From: Prorocentrum cordatum
Taxonomy: Eukaryota > Sar > Dinophyceae > Prorocentrales > Prorocentraceae
NCBI GenBank assembly: GCA_963575745.1
Contig: CAUYUJ010008102.1
Span: 88,501-152,500 of the forward strand
Direction of reading: 5' to 3'
Length of the DNA: 64,000 bases
The position numbers were made by a program, and so were the translations under genes. Under the pieces are notes generated by a model, which had not been told where the DNA came from, ran no database searches, and was given only the letters and a program-made list of their open reading frames with translations. This document shows, piece by piece, positions 20,863 to 32,639 of this stretch; within the stretch, counting starts at the first letter, position 1; each line of letters opens with the position of its first letter.

Positions 20863-21479
20863 GGCAACCGCGCTGCACTGGGCCCCGCGCCTCGTCGGAG
20901 GGCTCGAGGCAGAGCGCGCCGTCGGCCCCTGCTCGGACTCGTGCGATGGCGGCCCCGCCGCGCCGGCCCCTTGCCTCGTCCTTCGGGCCCGCGGCCGCTG
21001 CCATCGACGCGATCGCCGCGCTCGTCGATGTGTTAATGGCGGGATCTGGCCTCCGACTCAACGCGCCCCCGCCTCTGGCGTTCGGTCTCGAGCTGCGTCG
21101 CCGAGGCCGCCGCCTGCGTCGGGGCCTGGGGGGCGGAGCCCCCCACCGGAAATGCCGGGCTGGACCTCGATCGCGCCAGCCGCCAGCCAGGACCTGCATG
21201 ATGTCGGCGTCCGACTTGCAGCTCCTGGGTCTGAAATCCATCGACGTGACCAGGGTCTAGGGATCAATCCAAAACGTGCGACCGCCTGACTATCGCTGGG
21301 CATTCCAGCCACGCGCGCTGGCCGAACCTTCGCGAATAGAACGATATGTCTCTCGGGCAGCTTGCTCGAGGTCGGCGGGCAAGGAAGAACCCACCGAGTC
21401 TCCTCGGCTCCGCCGCAAGCTGGTGCCAGGTCCTGCAGGGCGCCTCGAGCCCAAGGGCCCGAGCCCGAAGCCGACGCGG
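20863..21479. other. GC-rich stretch, gene uncertain
   Basis: Frames are open on both strands. None carries a motif I recognise. It may contain exons of the minus-strand candidate that follows, but no splice chain could be built. Confidence 0.3.
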
Positions 21480-22386
21480 ACTCCGACGCCAGGCGGGCCG
21501 AGGCGGCGCCCAGCTCGTCATGACGAGGCGCCGCCACAGCAGGCTCGCCAACGCAGCCGAAGCCCACCAGCAGGCGCTTCACCTCTGGCAGTGAGTGCTC
21601 TACGGCCCAGGCGATCATCCAGGACCGACGGCCCCACTGGTAGTCCTGGCCCCGGGCGTTCGCTGAGGCCGGCGGATGCCTGCTTGACCTGGCCGTTCTG
21701 GCCGGCGGGTCGGTACTGCGGTTTTCCAGGGGGCAACGCCTCCTCCAGCGCATCCCCCGGGAGCGCCGCAGGCCGCCGGTCCCGCCAGCCCAGGCGCCCG
21801 GGGCGCCCAAGCTCAAAGCCCCCTGCGGGCGTCGGGGTGGCTGGCACGGGCGGGCCCCCATAGCGATCCTGGGCCGCACACGTGGGCAGGCACGTGGGAT
21901 GTCACGGCAAGCGCCACGGGGATGCCCTGGGGCCAGCCAACACCGTCGGTGCCCCGCCAACCTGCTCCGTCATGGCCCGCAGCGCTGGCACCGCCCGCAC
22001 GCACGCAATGTGGCTGACCGCTCAGCGTCAGCCGTTGCAGCTGCTCCGCCATCTGCATCCGCAGCTTCTTACGCGCCTGGTGACCATGCCTGGCACGGCG
22101 TGCAGCAGACGCTGAACGTGCCCACAACACCGCTCACCGTCAGGCCACCCCGTCGAGCTCGACCTGTGGCGGCCAGCTGAGCGGCGATCGAGCCGCCGAG
22201 GGCAAGCACGGCCATCAACATCCACAGGGGAACTCTCCACCAACTGCCACGGACGCCGGCCGTGGCAACAGGAGGGGCGACAGCTGCTCCGGTCGTCATC
22301 GCGGGGAGCCTTGAAGTGAGAAAGAAGGGCACTTGTCTGAAGGCGCCTCTGGTAGAGACAAGGGCGCCCGCTGATGGCACATCCAA
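21480..22386 (-). CDS. Possible small membrane protein, fragmentary
   Basis: A minus-strand frame from about 22297 reads a short Ala/Val-rich N-terminus, then SWWRVPLWMLMAVLALGG and SIAAQLAATG, which looks like one transmembrane helix of about 20 residues preceded by Trp/Arg. A second coding-like minus-strand segment at about 21480-21630 includes WAVEHSLPEVKRLLVGFG. The two are in different frames and the exon chain between them is not resolved. No family is recognised. Confidence 0.3.
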
Positions 22387-22729
22387 CTTTCTTTAGTGGT
22401 TCAAGTTCTTTGAACTTGAAACGGTTGCGGACGGAGGCAAGCCCTGGAATCACACCCCCAGGCCCCTCGATACCTCTGGTTTAAAGAAAGGTTCTTCGAC
22501 GAGCTCACACACTGGTATCCGCCACCGTGCCCCCTAGCATGTTGAGGCGTGAAAAGATGCCACGTGCTGCTTGGTTGGGTTTCTGCATTCGTAATCAGGA
22601 CCCCTGATTAGTAGCAGAGTGCTACGTGCATCCCCCCCCACCTCCCGGGGCCACGATCCCTCGCAACAAACACCAAGGGTCCGCGCTCTCGAGACCACAA
22701 TCCCTGGCAAACACTACGGCTCCGAGTCC
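22387..22729. other. Short stretch without a gene
   Basis: Mixed sequence with a small inverted repeat (GTTCAAGTTC / GAACTTGAAAC, about 22399-22423). No coding or repeat family is recognised. Confidence 0.4.
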
Positions 22730-23360
22730 CGAGCTTCCAAGACGGTCCATGCGAGCCATCAAGGACACCAAGACAGCCCAAGATAACCCGAAGACACCGA
22801 TGGCCCCACGGCGGCAGAATATGGCCTCAAGATCGCCCTAGATGCTTCCAAGAGAACCCAGAAGGGCCACAAGAGGACCTCTAACAGGGTCCAGAGACGA
22901 AATATCATGAATCTGGCCTTGGTCTGGAAGATGTTCGCATTCTCGCTGTTTCGTGCTCTCGTCATCTCAAGACGACCCAACATGCTCAAACAATAGCGCC
23001 AAGACGGCCCAAGAGTCCCCATAGAGGGTCTTAACATAGCCCAACAGGGACCACGATGACCCAAGAGGCATCCAAGAAGGCCCAAGAGGGTCCCCCGTGG
23101 GACCCAAGACCAAGACGGCCTGAGAAGGCCCTTTTTCGACGGCACAAGGCGGCGCCAAGACGACCCCGCGACGGGTTCCAGTCACTCACACTGCGGAAAA
23201 TAGGGTCCCAAACCAGCCTAAGAAAGCCCCAAGACGACGCAGGAGGGCCCCAAGACGGCCCAAGAAGGCCCCAAGGGACCCCCCAGACTGCCTCGCAGGA
23301 GGCCACGACAGACCCAAGATGGCCCAAACGAATCCCACGAAAGCTCCTCAAGAAGTTCGG
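22730..23360. repeat. CCAAGA-type degenerate repeat block
   Basis: Dense words such as CCAAGACGGCCC, CCCAAGAGG and CCAAGAAGGCCC surround a T-rich box GATGTTCGCATTCTCGCTG near 22930. This is the same layout as the blocks at 8.8, 13.3 and 31.4 kb, including the short T-rich box flanked by repeat on both sides. Confidence 0.65.
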
Positions 23361-23384
23361 GCGAAATGGGTCACATGTGACAGC

Positions 23385-23475
23385 CTCCCTCTTCTTCCTC
23401 CTCCTCCTCGTCCTCGTCCTCGTCCTCCTCCTCATCCTCGTCATCATCGTCATCAGCATCAACAGCACGTCGTCG

Positions 23476-23528
<53 letters not shown>

Positions 23529-23625
23529 GTCATCGTCATCATCATCATCACCACCATCACCACCATCACCATCATCATCATCAACATCATCCTCATCCTC
23601 ATCCTCATCATCAGCAGACTTCCTA
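23385..23625. repeat. CTC/CAT trinucleotide repeats
   Basis: CTCCTCGTC-type repeats (23385-23440) merge into CATCATCAT (about 23476-23620). All frames are open through it. Confidence 0.85.
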
Positions 23626-23639
23626 TTGCATGGACGCAT

Positions 23640-24060
23640 TGCTTGATGTTGTTTGACAATGCGTTGTATTTCCGGGCACTCCTTTGTATTATTGCCGTTG
23701 CTTGGCATTGCTTGGCCATGGTTGGCATTGATTGGCAATGCTTGGCGTAGCGTGGCATTGTCTTGCATTTATTGGCATTGCTTTACATTGCTTGGTGTTG
23801 TTCGGCATTGCTTGGCAATGCCAGGGAACCCCAAGCACAAGACTGGGGAACCCGAAGACCCCAAGCAAAGAACAAGGCTGGGAAACCCGGGGAACCCCAG
23901 GAACGAGACCAGGGAACCCGAGGAGCCCAAGCAAGGAACAAGACCGGGGAACCCGAAGAACCCAAGCAAGGAACAAGACTGGGAAGCCTGGGGAAGAAGA
24001 CCGGGATCCCTGAGGAAGACGAGGAACAAGACCGGGGAACCCAAGACCCTTGAAGGGAGA
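23640..24060. repeat. Two adjoining short-unit satellites
   Basis: 23640-23825 consists of degenerate copies of TTGGCATTGCTTGGCA. It switches abruptly at about 23825 to copies of a roughly 26-bp unit of the type GGGGAACCCAAGCAAGGAAC. Long frames inside are repeats of EPKQGTR-like peptides and are not genes. Confidence 0.75.
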
Positions 24061-24349
24061 CAAGGCCGCGGAGAGCCAAAAGAACGCTGGGGCCAGTCGC
24101 TCTCAGCACCCACCGGCTCGTCACAAGCAGACAAGAAACCATACGACAAAGCCTAAGTGGGGAAAAAGCAACTGCAACAGAGACTGTTTTCTGGTCGGGT
24201 CGAGGGCGCCGTTGGCTTCACACCCTTCTTTGGCCTCTCCAAAACACGCCCATCACACGTCAGGGATCCTAAGCTCGAGCTAGAACAGCCAGGCTGCAGC
24301 GCGAATTGATCCCTAGAATGACTTCAGCACAAGTTTAGGAGAACGCCGA

Positions 24350-24580
24350 GGCGCCCAGGAAGCACGGCCAAGGAACAAAGACCCAGGAACCAAGGAAGCA
24401 AGGCCAAAGACTACAGCACCAGGACCAAGGAACCAATGAACCAAGGCCAAGGCGAGGAACCAAGACCAAGGAACCAAGGAACCAAGATCAAGGCAAAGAG
24501 CCAAGGCAGCAAGACCAAGGAACCCGGGAAAGGCGTTGTAAAGAAACGGCCAGGGAACCACGGGGAACTCCCTTGCAAGG
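24350..24580. repeat. AGGAACCAAGGCCA short-unit satellite
   Basis: Many degenerate copies of an 11-14 bp word (AACCAAGGCCAAGG, AAGACCAAGGAACC). The TTCACAAACAGATAAGAACC box at 24648 resembles CACAAGCAGACAAGAAACC at 24121, which follows the previous satellite. The two satellites may therefore be copies of one larger unit. Confidence 0.65.
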
Positions 24581-24784
24581 AGCCAGGACCGGGAGTCCTG
24601 GGGAACACGGCGACGACGGTGCCCGTCACCATAGGGATTCTTCACAAACAGATAAGAACCATGAGGAAAAGCCCATTTAGGGAATTTCCTCAGACATGCT
24701 ATACAACGGGGCGACTTCTCGTTTGTTCTGTCACTTTCTTTTGGTCCCCAACTTCCCCCGGCACCGGGGGCAACCCAAGGATTC

Positions 24785-25480
24785 CGAGGATGTCTCAGGT
24801 GAAACGGGCCTGAGCACCTCGCGGACCACGTCTTGGAAGCCGGAGTCGTGAGAACGTCCCAGACGAAACTGACCAGAACACCTCAATTGAGGGCAGCTCG
24901 AAGCCTGGTGACCCTGGTGTTCCGAGGATGTCTCAATTGAAACAGGCCTGAGGACTTCACGAACCACATCTTGGAGTCCAGAGTTGCGAGGATGTCTCAG
25001 GCGAAACGGGCCAGATCACCTCGCGAGCCGCATCTTGGAACCCAGAGGTGTGAGTTGCGAGGGTGTCTCAAGCCAAGCGAGCCAGAAACCCTCAAGTCAG
25101 GGCACCTCGGAGCCTGGGTTTCTGAGGATGTCTCAAGCGAAACGGGCCTGAGCACCTCGTGAACCACATCTTCAACCCAGAGTTGTGCGGACGTCTCAAG
25201 CCAAACGGTCAGAGCTACCGATTCGGAGAATGTCACATGTGGAACGTGCCTGAGTACCTCGCGAACCACATCTTGGAACCCAGAGTGGTCAGTACGTCTC
25301 AAGCGAAACGGGCCATAGCACCTCAATTGAGGGCATCTCGAAGCCTGGTGTTCCGAGGATGTCTCAGGCAAAACATGCCCGAGCACTCCTCGCGAACCAC
25401 ACCTTGGACTCCAGAGCTGCGAGGACGCCTCAGACGAGATGATCCAGAGCACCTCACATCAGGGCATCTCGGAGCCCGAG
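24785..25480. repeat. Degenerate satellite of about 65-75 bp, first block
   Basis: About ten copies of a unit containing GAGGATGTCTCAAGCGAAAC, GGGCCTGAGCACCTCGCGAA and CCACATCTTGGAACCCAGAG, spaced roughly 60-85 bp apart. A second block of the same unit lies at 26185-26560. Confidence 0.75.
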
Positions 25481-26184
25481 GCCCCGAGGATGGCTCTCTG
25501 TGGACCATGGGGCACACCCAGCTCTTCTGAGGGCAACCCCTCTCCGTCACCTCCCCGGCACCGCCGCTGGGGCTGCCGGGGTCGCCCGATGCTGTCCGGG
25601 GCGACCCGGGCACCGGGCCTCACGTGCACCGCCCCCCTCGCCAGTCAAGGCAAGCCCCAGATGGGACCCAAGGGGTCTTGTTAGGCGATCTCGGGGCCTG
25701 TGGGGAGGGAGCTACTGGAGGCTTCTTGTGGGGACCGTCTGAAGCAGGCTTGGGGCAACAATCGTGTCCCTGAGAGCCGTTTTGAAGCCATCTCGAGCTG
25801 TCTGGCGAGCGGAGCAGGGGACTGGAGAGAAACCTTTGAAAGCAAGCTGTTAGCTCAGCCGCAGGAGCCAGCCGAAGTGGTCAGCGAGGACTGCACGGCT
25901 CCGAGGCATGCCTCCACCCCGTGAAACGAACGGACCGTTCGAGGCATGCCCACAGTCCGGGCGCGAAGGGGCACGTGACACACCCCTCGTCGGCAGAGCA
26001 CCAGCCCGCATCACCAGGCACGGCCGAGCCGCGTCCAGACCTGGCGACGAGAAGTGCCCCAGGAGCATTGAAAACAGTGGTATTTGTCTGAGAGCAGTGC
26101 GAGCACTATCCTTCCTCCCCTTCGCCTTCGGTCATCCTGCTACGCCTCCTCCCCCTCCTCCTTCGCTTCGCACTCCTAAGCGCT
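25481..26184. other. Non-satellite stretch between two blocks of one satellite
   Basis: GC-rich sequence with no recognised gene. The flanks carry the same 65-75 bp satellite, so this may be an insertion or a diverged segment. No terminal repeats are evident at its borders. Confidence 0.35.
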
Positions 26185-26560
26185 TGCTCGGAGTTGCTGA
26201 GGCGTCTCATGCGAAACTGGCTGGACCTCGTCGCACGCGGCATCTCTTGGCCAGAATTGCGGGGACGTCTCAAGCGAAACAGGCAGGATCATCTCGCGGG
26301 CGGCACCTTGAAGCCTAGTGCAGCGACGATGTCTCAAGCGACACGGACGGGGCAACCTCAGGTCACGGTATCCCGAGCCCAAACATGTTGAGGATGCTTC
26401 GGGCGATTGGGCCAGACCACTTGTCGCGTACCGAGTGGAAACTCCGAGCTGCGAGTAGGTCTCACGCGAAACGGTCCAGACCATGTCAAAACCGGTCGTC
26501 TCGGAGCGCAGACTTGTGAAGAGGTCTCATGCGGAACGGGCCGAACCACCCCAGCATGTT
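26185..26560. repeat. Degenerate satellite of about 65-75 bp, second block
   Basis: Copies contain GACGTCTCAAGCGAAACAGG, GATGTCTCAAGCGACACGG, GTAGGTCTCACGCGAAACGG and GAGGTCTCATGCGGAACGGG, matching the unit at 24785-25480. Confidence 0.65.
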
Positions 26561-27363
26561 GCCAATGTCTCGACGCACGGGCCCCTCGGGTGGCTTCCGT
26601 TCTTACCGCCAAAATGCCCCCCGGCACCGGCCGGGCGACCCAGGAACGCTCCAAGACAAAACCGATTGAACGGAAACAAATGGTACGTTCCGAAATATCT
26701 GCGGTCTGGATGCAAGATGACTGGCGACTGGCAGAGGAGGCAGAGTGGTCGAAGTAGAAATCGCTCCGCACGGACATGCATCCCATCCCATGTTTCATGA
26801 TGGATTTGGCGGCGTAGCTTCCGATCCTCTTTTGAGACAGCACAGTTATTCATCAAGAGGGGCCCGAACTACTCCCTGGGAGCGCAGGACCTGCCGCCCG
26901 CCCCTATTGGGAGTCTTCAGAAGGCTGAAAGATTCCAGCACCATGCAGTCGGGGCCTTGACCTAAGGAACCCAAAATAAGGAACGAGGCCCTTTTTTTCC
27001 ATAAGTTAAACTTCGATTTCCGATCGAAAACATAAGGAAAACCTGAGGCAAACTGCGAAACACTTAAGGAACGCGGAGCCCCTCCCCAACGAAAAGGGTT
27101 CCTTCTTCAGGGCCCCGACTGTACCAAGCCGCATGAGCTGTTGATTCGCAACGGCAGTGCAGGCCACATCGTGCGTGAGGCCATGCGGGGAGACAGTACG
27201 GGGAGACCATACAGGAAAAGCAGGTCACCGATTCCGGGGCCGGCAACCCTCCTGGGAACATACAGGAGACCATACGACAGACCGAACGGGAGAGCAGACG
27301 AGAAACCAGTCGGCAGACCATCAGGTCACCGATTCCAGGGCCTGACATCCCCCACCCCCGTCC
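26561..27363. other. Stretch without a recognisable gene
   Basis: A relatively AT-rich part at 26955-27075 and two copies of CAGGTCACCGATTCCRGGGCC (about 27223 and 27322) near repeated GACCATACRGG words. No ORF with a recognisable motif was found. Confidence 0.4.
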
Positions 27364-28155
27364 TCACGAACGTAATGTAGAATCCAGACCAACAAGGTCA
27401 TAAGGGGGGAAACTGCATACGTTGGTCGAATCTGTAGAATTAGTTGATATTGATTGCTCGCCTCCCTGGATTCGGCCAGCTTCACTGCCCCTGCGTCCCG
27501 AGGATGGGGAGGAAGCGGTGGAACGTCTGATCGATGTGGCCCCCTCGGCCGCCAAGCGCCCGACGGGCACCGTGAAGACCTCATCCACCTCGCTGCCTCG
27601 CGCCGTCCAAGCTAGGGGGCCACATGCGAGCCCTACCCCTACCCCCCACGATTTCTGAGGGGGCCACATGCGAACCCTACCCCTCCACCTCAGAAATCGC
27701 GGGGGGCAGGGGTAGGGTTCGCATGTGGCCCCCTACAAGCCCCATCCACATCCGCCAGGGGCCCCACCACGGGCGTGACCAGCTTCCTGCTGCTGGGACC
27801 ACGCCCCGGCATCTTGGCACCGTGGCGAGGCCCCCGGCACCTGCACGCGGCCCCGCGCGGTGCCGCACCACTCCTCGAGCTCGCGCGGGGCCGCGTGCTT
27901 GATATCCTCGTCACCCTCCTGCATGCCGCCCGGGAAGCACACTTCCCCAGAGTGGGAAACCGTCCTGGACCTCAGCGTGAAGAGCACGGACGGCACGGAG
28001 TGGACACCGCAAAGAGGAGCGAGCTCGTCGCTTCTGCGATCGCCCTCCTTCCTGCTCAGCGTGCGGTGCGACACTGTAGGGGCGCCAGACGCTGCCGCAT
28101 CTGCTGAGGGGAATGGGCGCACAGCGCTTGGACCATCGCCTCACAAAGGCTTGAA
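27364..28155 (-). CDS. NUDIX hydrolase, coenzyme A diphosphatase-like (NUDT7/8 type), probably a retrogene
   Basis: The minus-strand exon from about 28137 to 27737 reads SVLFTLRSRTVSHSGEVCFP followed by GGMQEGDEDIKHAAPRELEE, a Nudix box. It has Glu and the RE.xE core, but Trp stands where the last Glu of REUxEE is expected. The S-H-x-G-E-V-C-F-P-G-G lead-in is typical of CoA diphosphatases, which cleave CoA to 4'-phosphopantetheine and 3',5'-ADP. Downstream, LVTPVVGPLADVDGA lies in another frame, so a one-base shift or short intron falls between about 27860 and 27785. After the 140-bp hairpin intron (27597-27736), the frame continues SEVDEVFTVPVGRL, the usual EVDEVF segment. An introner copy and DinoSL relics lie upstream. 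The start codon and the C-terminal end are unresolved. Confidence 0.7.
27597..27736 (-). other. Hairpin intron in the NUDIX gene (second introner-like family)
   Basis: On the minus strand the segment starts GTAGGGGGCCACATGCGAAC and ends near CGGCGCGAG, giving GT-AG borders in phase 1 that join VDGA(C) to SEVDEVF. Almost all of it is one inverted repeat. AGGGGGCCACATGCGA at 27614 pairs with TCGCATGTGGCCCCCT at 27719, and the arms continue through CCCTACCCC and ATTTCTGA for about 45 bp each. It looks like a MITE that serves as an intron. Confidence 0.7.
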
Positions 28156-28318
28156 TGAAGGGTCCCCAGGACACACCAATAAATACACACAAATAAAAAT
28201 ATTCCCCATATTTTCCTATATTTTAGGGTTTTTTGTCTTCCCCCCCACTTCCCATATTTTTGCATATTTTCCTGGGAGTCGACGATTAATTGTGTCTGTG
28301 TGTTTTTTCTCCTCCTGA
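28156..28318 (-). other. Introner-like element (family I), copy 3
   Basis: On the minus strand it starts TTCAGGAGGAGAAAAAACAC and ends GGGGACCCTTCATT, with the same internal blocks as 5353-5519 and 20193-20352. It is flanked by a 35-bp direct duplication, ACAGCGCTTGG...GGCTTGAA, at 28121-28155 and 28319-28353. It lies between the NUDIX exon and the DinoSL relics, in the same orientation as the gene. Confidence 0.8.
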
Positions 28319-28347
28319 ACAGCGCTTGGACCATCGCCTCACAAAGG

Positions 28348-28398
28348 CTTGAAACCAGATGGCTCGAAGCAAATCGGCTTGAGCCGAAATGGCAAAGG
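28348..28398 (-). promoter_or_regulatory. DinoSL (spliced-leader) relics upstream of the NUDIX gene
   Basis: On the minus strand, 28398-28378 reads CCTTTGCCATTTCGGCTCAAG minus one end base. By my count it matches the conserved DinoSL leader at 18 of 21 positions, including GCCATTT and GGCTCAAG. A weaker second match (13 of 21) ends in the same TCAAG at 28368-28348. Relic leaders in genomic DNA are known in dinoflagellates and arise when trans-spliced mRNA is reverse-transcribed and reintegrated. Position and strand fit the adjacent NUDIX gene. Confidence 0.6.
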
Positions 28399-28719
28399 AC
28401 AAGGAGGGGGATGGCCATGCGACCGCTGGGAGATCAAAGTCAGTAAAAACTCCGTCTGGTGCGCGGTCACCACGGCGCAGCGTCCAGGAGCAGCGCGTGA
28501 TGGCAAGAGTACGCCACGCAGGCAGATCCGAAGATGCGATCGCGCAAAGCTGAAGAGGCGCCGAGAGGCGCCAATACTGGAAGGCACCCATGAGTTCGAA
28601 GCACGAGGCACGAACAGCACATCGGGTGGCCATCGACGAACCTGTGGGCCCCCGGAACCAGCATGGACATGGCAGCACCCAACGGTTGAGGAAATGGTCT
28701 ACACATCCTCACCCTCCTA
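28399..28719. other. Upstream flank of the NUDIX gene, nothing recognised
   Basis: Mixed sequence with overlapping open frames on both strands and no motif I recognise. It ends in the TCC repeats that start near 28720. Confidence 0.4.
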
Positions 28720-28918
28720 CTCCTGCTCCTCCTCCTCCTCCTCCTCCTCCTCCTCCTCCTCCTCCCCCCCGCCTTGAGCCACCTGTCTTGTATCTCCATT
28801 ACCATCATCCGTGCCCTTCTCCTTCCTGCCTTTCGCCTCATCCTTCCAATCCTCATCCTCCTCCTCCTCCTCCTCCCCCTCCCCTCCTCCTCCCCCTCTC
28901 CTCCTCCTCCTCCTCCTC

Positions 28919-28950
<32 letters not shown>

Positions 28951-28995
28951 GTTTCTTCTCCTCCTCCTCCTCCTCCTCCTCCTCCCCCTCCCTCC
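28720..28995. repeat. TCC repeats
   Basis: Tracts at 28727-28765 and 28855-28985, separated by T- and C-rich sequence. Open frames read poly-Ser/Pro/Leu and are composition effects. Confidence 0.85.
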
Positions 28996-29440
28996 TTCAC
29001 ATGTCCCTTCCCCAACTCCCCCCTCTACATGTTCCTCTTCAACGCGTTGATGGTGTCGGGGGCGCTGGATTGCTGGACACTTCCATGCTGCGAGGGAGGG
29101 ACCAGAGGAGGACGAGGAGAAGGAAGAGGTCAACGAGTAGGAACAGGAGTAGCAGAAGCAGGAGGAGCTGGAGGAGCACATGCTGAAGGAGGGTCGACCA
29201 TGCTGGAAGCGGAACAACCATCGCCAGGAATCCGATGGCTAATTGGCCAGGCATGCATCAAGATCCTGACCCCCGCTGGGGATAAATTGACCCACTCGCG
29301 GGACGAGTCTCCTCCCTCCGACCATCGGTTTGGGTCACCACCATCGCTGGTCGTACGAGTCCAGGACACGGCGACGCTACGATCACCGACAAATCGCTCC
29401 ACAGTAGGTCTCTTCGCGCGGAGACACGAAGCGCACACAT
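28996..29440. other. Stretch without a recognisable gene
   Basis: A short A/G-rich part (29090-29200) is followed by mixed sequence. A small open frame on + contains no recognisable motif. Confidence 0.35.
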
Positions 29441-31165
<1,725 letters not shown>

Positions 31166-31389
31166 AGACCAGAATTTCGCACATGGGCACTTCCGCCTAA
31201 GAAAACCGCCTCTGCCAAATTTGTTGTCTCAACTCGTGGTCTAGGTATCCACCACCTTGCCTCGAGGCACGACGTGGAGTGTGTCCCATGCTTCTAGAGT
31301 TCTCTGTACTTTGTTATCCAGTACTGTAACTGTTCTAGTCAGGAGCAGGGGGCCAAACATCTCAAGTCGATCCCACGGGCTCCCGCGCG
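31166..31389. other. Short stretch without a gene
   Basis: Mixed sequence between GAT repeats and a CCAAGA-type block. Nothing is recognised. Confidence 0.4.
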
Positions 31390-31990
31390 CTTCCCCAAGT
31401 GCCTTTTCCAGAAGCCCGAGGGCCCTTACGACGTGCCAAGATGGCCAAGCGGCGCCAAAGGCAGGCCAAGACGGCCCCGAGTCGCTCAAGTATCGCCCCA
31501 ATACGCTCATATGGCGCACAGACGACCCAGGAGGCCCCAAAGAGGCCCCAAAGGGCTCCAAGAGGCCCTCCAAGAGGGCCCCGAGATGCCAAAACCATTG
31601 ATGCTCCCAGGGTCGTTGAAAGATTTGAGTGTTCTCGCCTTTTCGAAATTTCGCCGCTTCAAGACGGCCCAAGAGTTAGGCCCCCAAGATCGCCCCAAGA
31701 CTGCCCACGAGGCCCCCAAGCGCGCCCCCAGACTGCCCAAGATGGGCCCAAGACGGCCTAAGAGGCCCCAAGACGGCTCCCCCCCAAAAGGGGCCCAGAT
31801 GCGGAACACGAACCGACATTTCGAGCCCTTCGCCCCTAGATGGCCCCGAGACCGCCGGCAGGTCCCCAAGAGGCCTCCCACAAGCTCCAGGAGGCCCCCA
31901 AGAGGCCCAAATCAGGCCCCAAGAGGCCCCCAAGAGAACCCCGAGAGGCCCCCAAGACACACCACAACTGAATCCAAGCAGCTCCCGAGA
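31390..31990. repeat. CCAAGA-type degenerate repeat block
   Basis: Dense CCCAAGAGGCCCC and CCAAGACGGCCCA words surround a T-rich box TGAGTGTTCTCGCCTTTTCG (about 31625-31645). The layout is the same as at 8.8, 13.3 and 22.7 kb. Confidence 0.65.
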
Positions 31991-32359
31991 GGCTTCGCAA
32001 GAGATCCCCCAGAGCATTCCAACGGCTTCTGACCTACAACCTGGGAGCAGTGGCGGGATGGGCCGACGGCCACTAGATCCGCCACCCGCTTGTGCTTTGC
32101 CACAGGAACGCACGGCGTGCGAAACGTCTGGGAGGTATTTGGTTCATTTCTAAAGAACTCCACCTGGGGCGTCGGCCCAGCCCGCCAGCCATCCGGAAAG
32201 CCCACAACATATCCACCCTCATTGGCCAACTCGCCTCTCCAACACAGCTAAGCTGCAGTGAGCACGCATGTGGAGTACAACATGCTCAACTTCCTAGATG
32301 ACGGTACCAATCTTAAGAACTGGCCGCTCGTACGCGTTCCGTGTCTGAAATGGCGACTC
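31991..32359. other. Stretch without a recognisable gene
   Basis: Mixed sequence with no coding motif. It leads into GGA repeats. Confidence 0.4.
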
Positions 32360-32545
32360 CGGAGGGAGGAGGAGGAGGAGGAGGAGGAAAAGGAGGAGGA
32401 GGAGGAAACGGACGAGGAGGAGGAGGAGGACGAGGATGAGGAGGAGCAGTACGAGGAGCCGGAGGGAAAGGAGGATGAGGAAGAGGAGGAGCAGGGAGCG
32501 TAGGAGGAGGAGGAGGAGGAGGAGGAAGAAGAAGACTAGTGTAAA
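32360..32545. repeat. GGA repeats
   Basis: GGAGGAGGA with GAC, GAA and GAT variants. Open frames read poly-Glu. Confidence 0.85.
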
Positions 32546-32639
32546 CCCAAGACTCATCAACGATGCTGAAATACACCCTACCTCCAAGACCCCTCTTCAT
32601 GAGCCTCCACCAAAATGTCATTAACTCCGAGGGCATTGC

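Noticed and set aside
20307-20867. Poly-Pro/Leu/Ser protein on the minus strand
   Set aside because: It is a translation of the GGA tract. Coding-like sequence begins only beyond it.
28375-28400. Possibility that the DinoSL match is a functional SL RNA gene
   Set aside because: The match is imperfect, the start is not followed by a GT donor and Sm site, and it lies in line with the NUDIX gene, so a relic is more likely.
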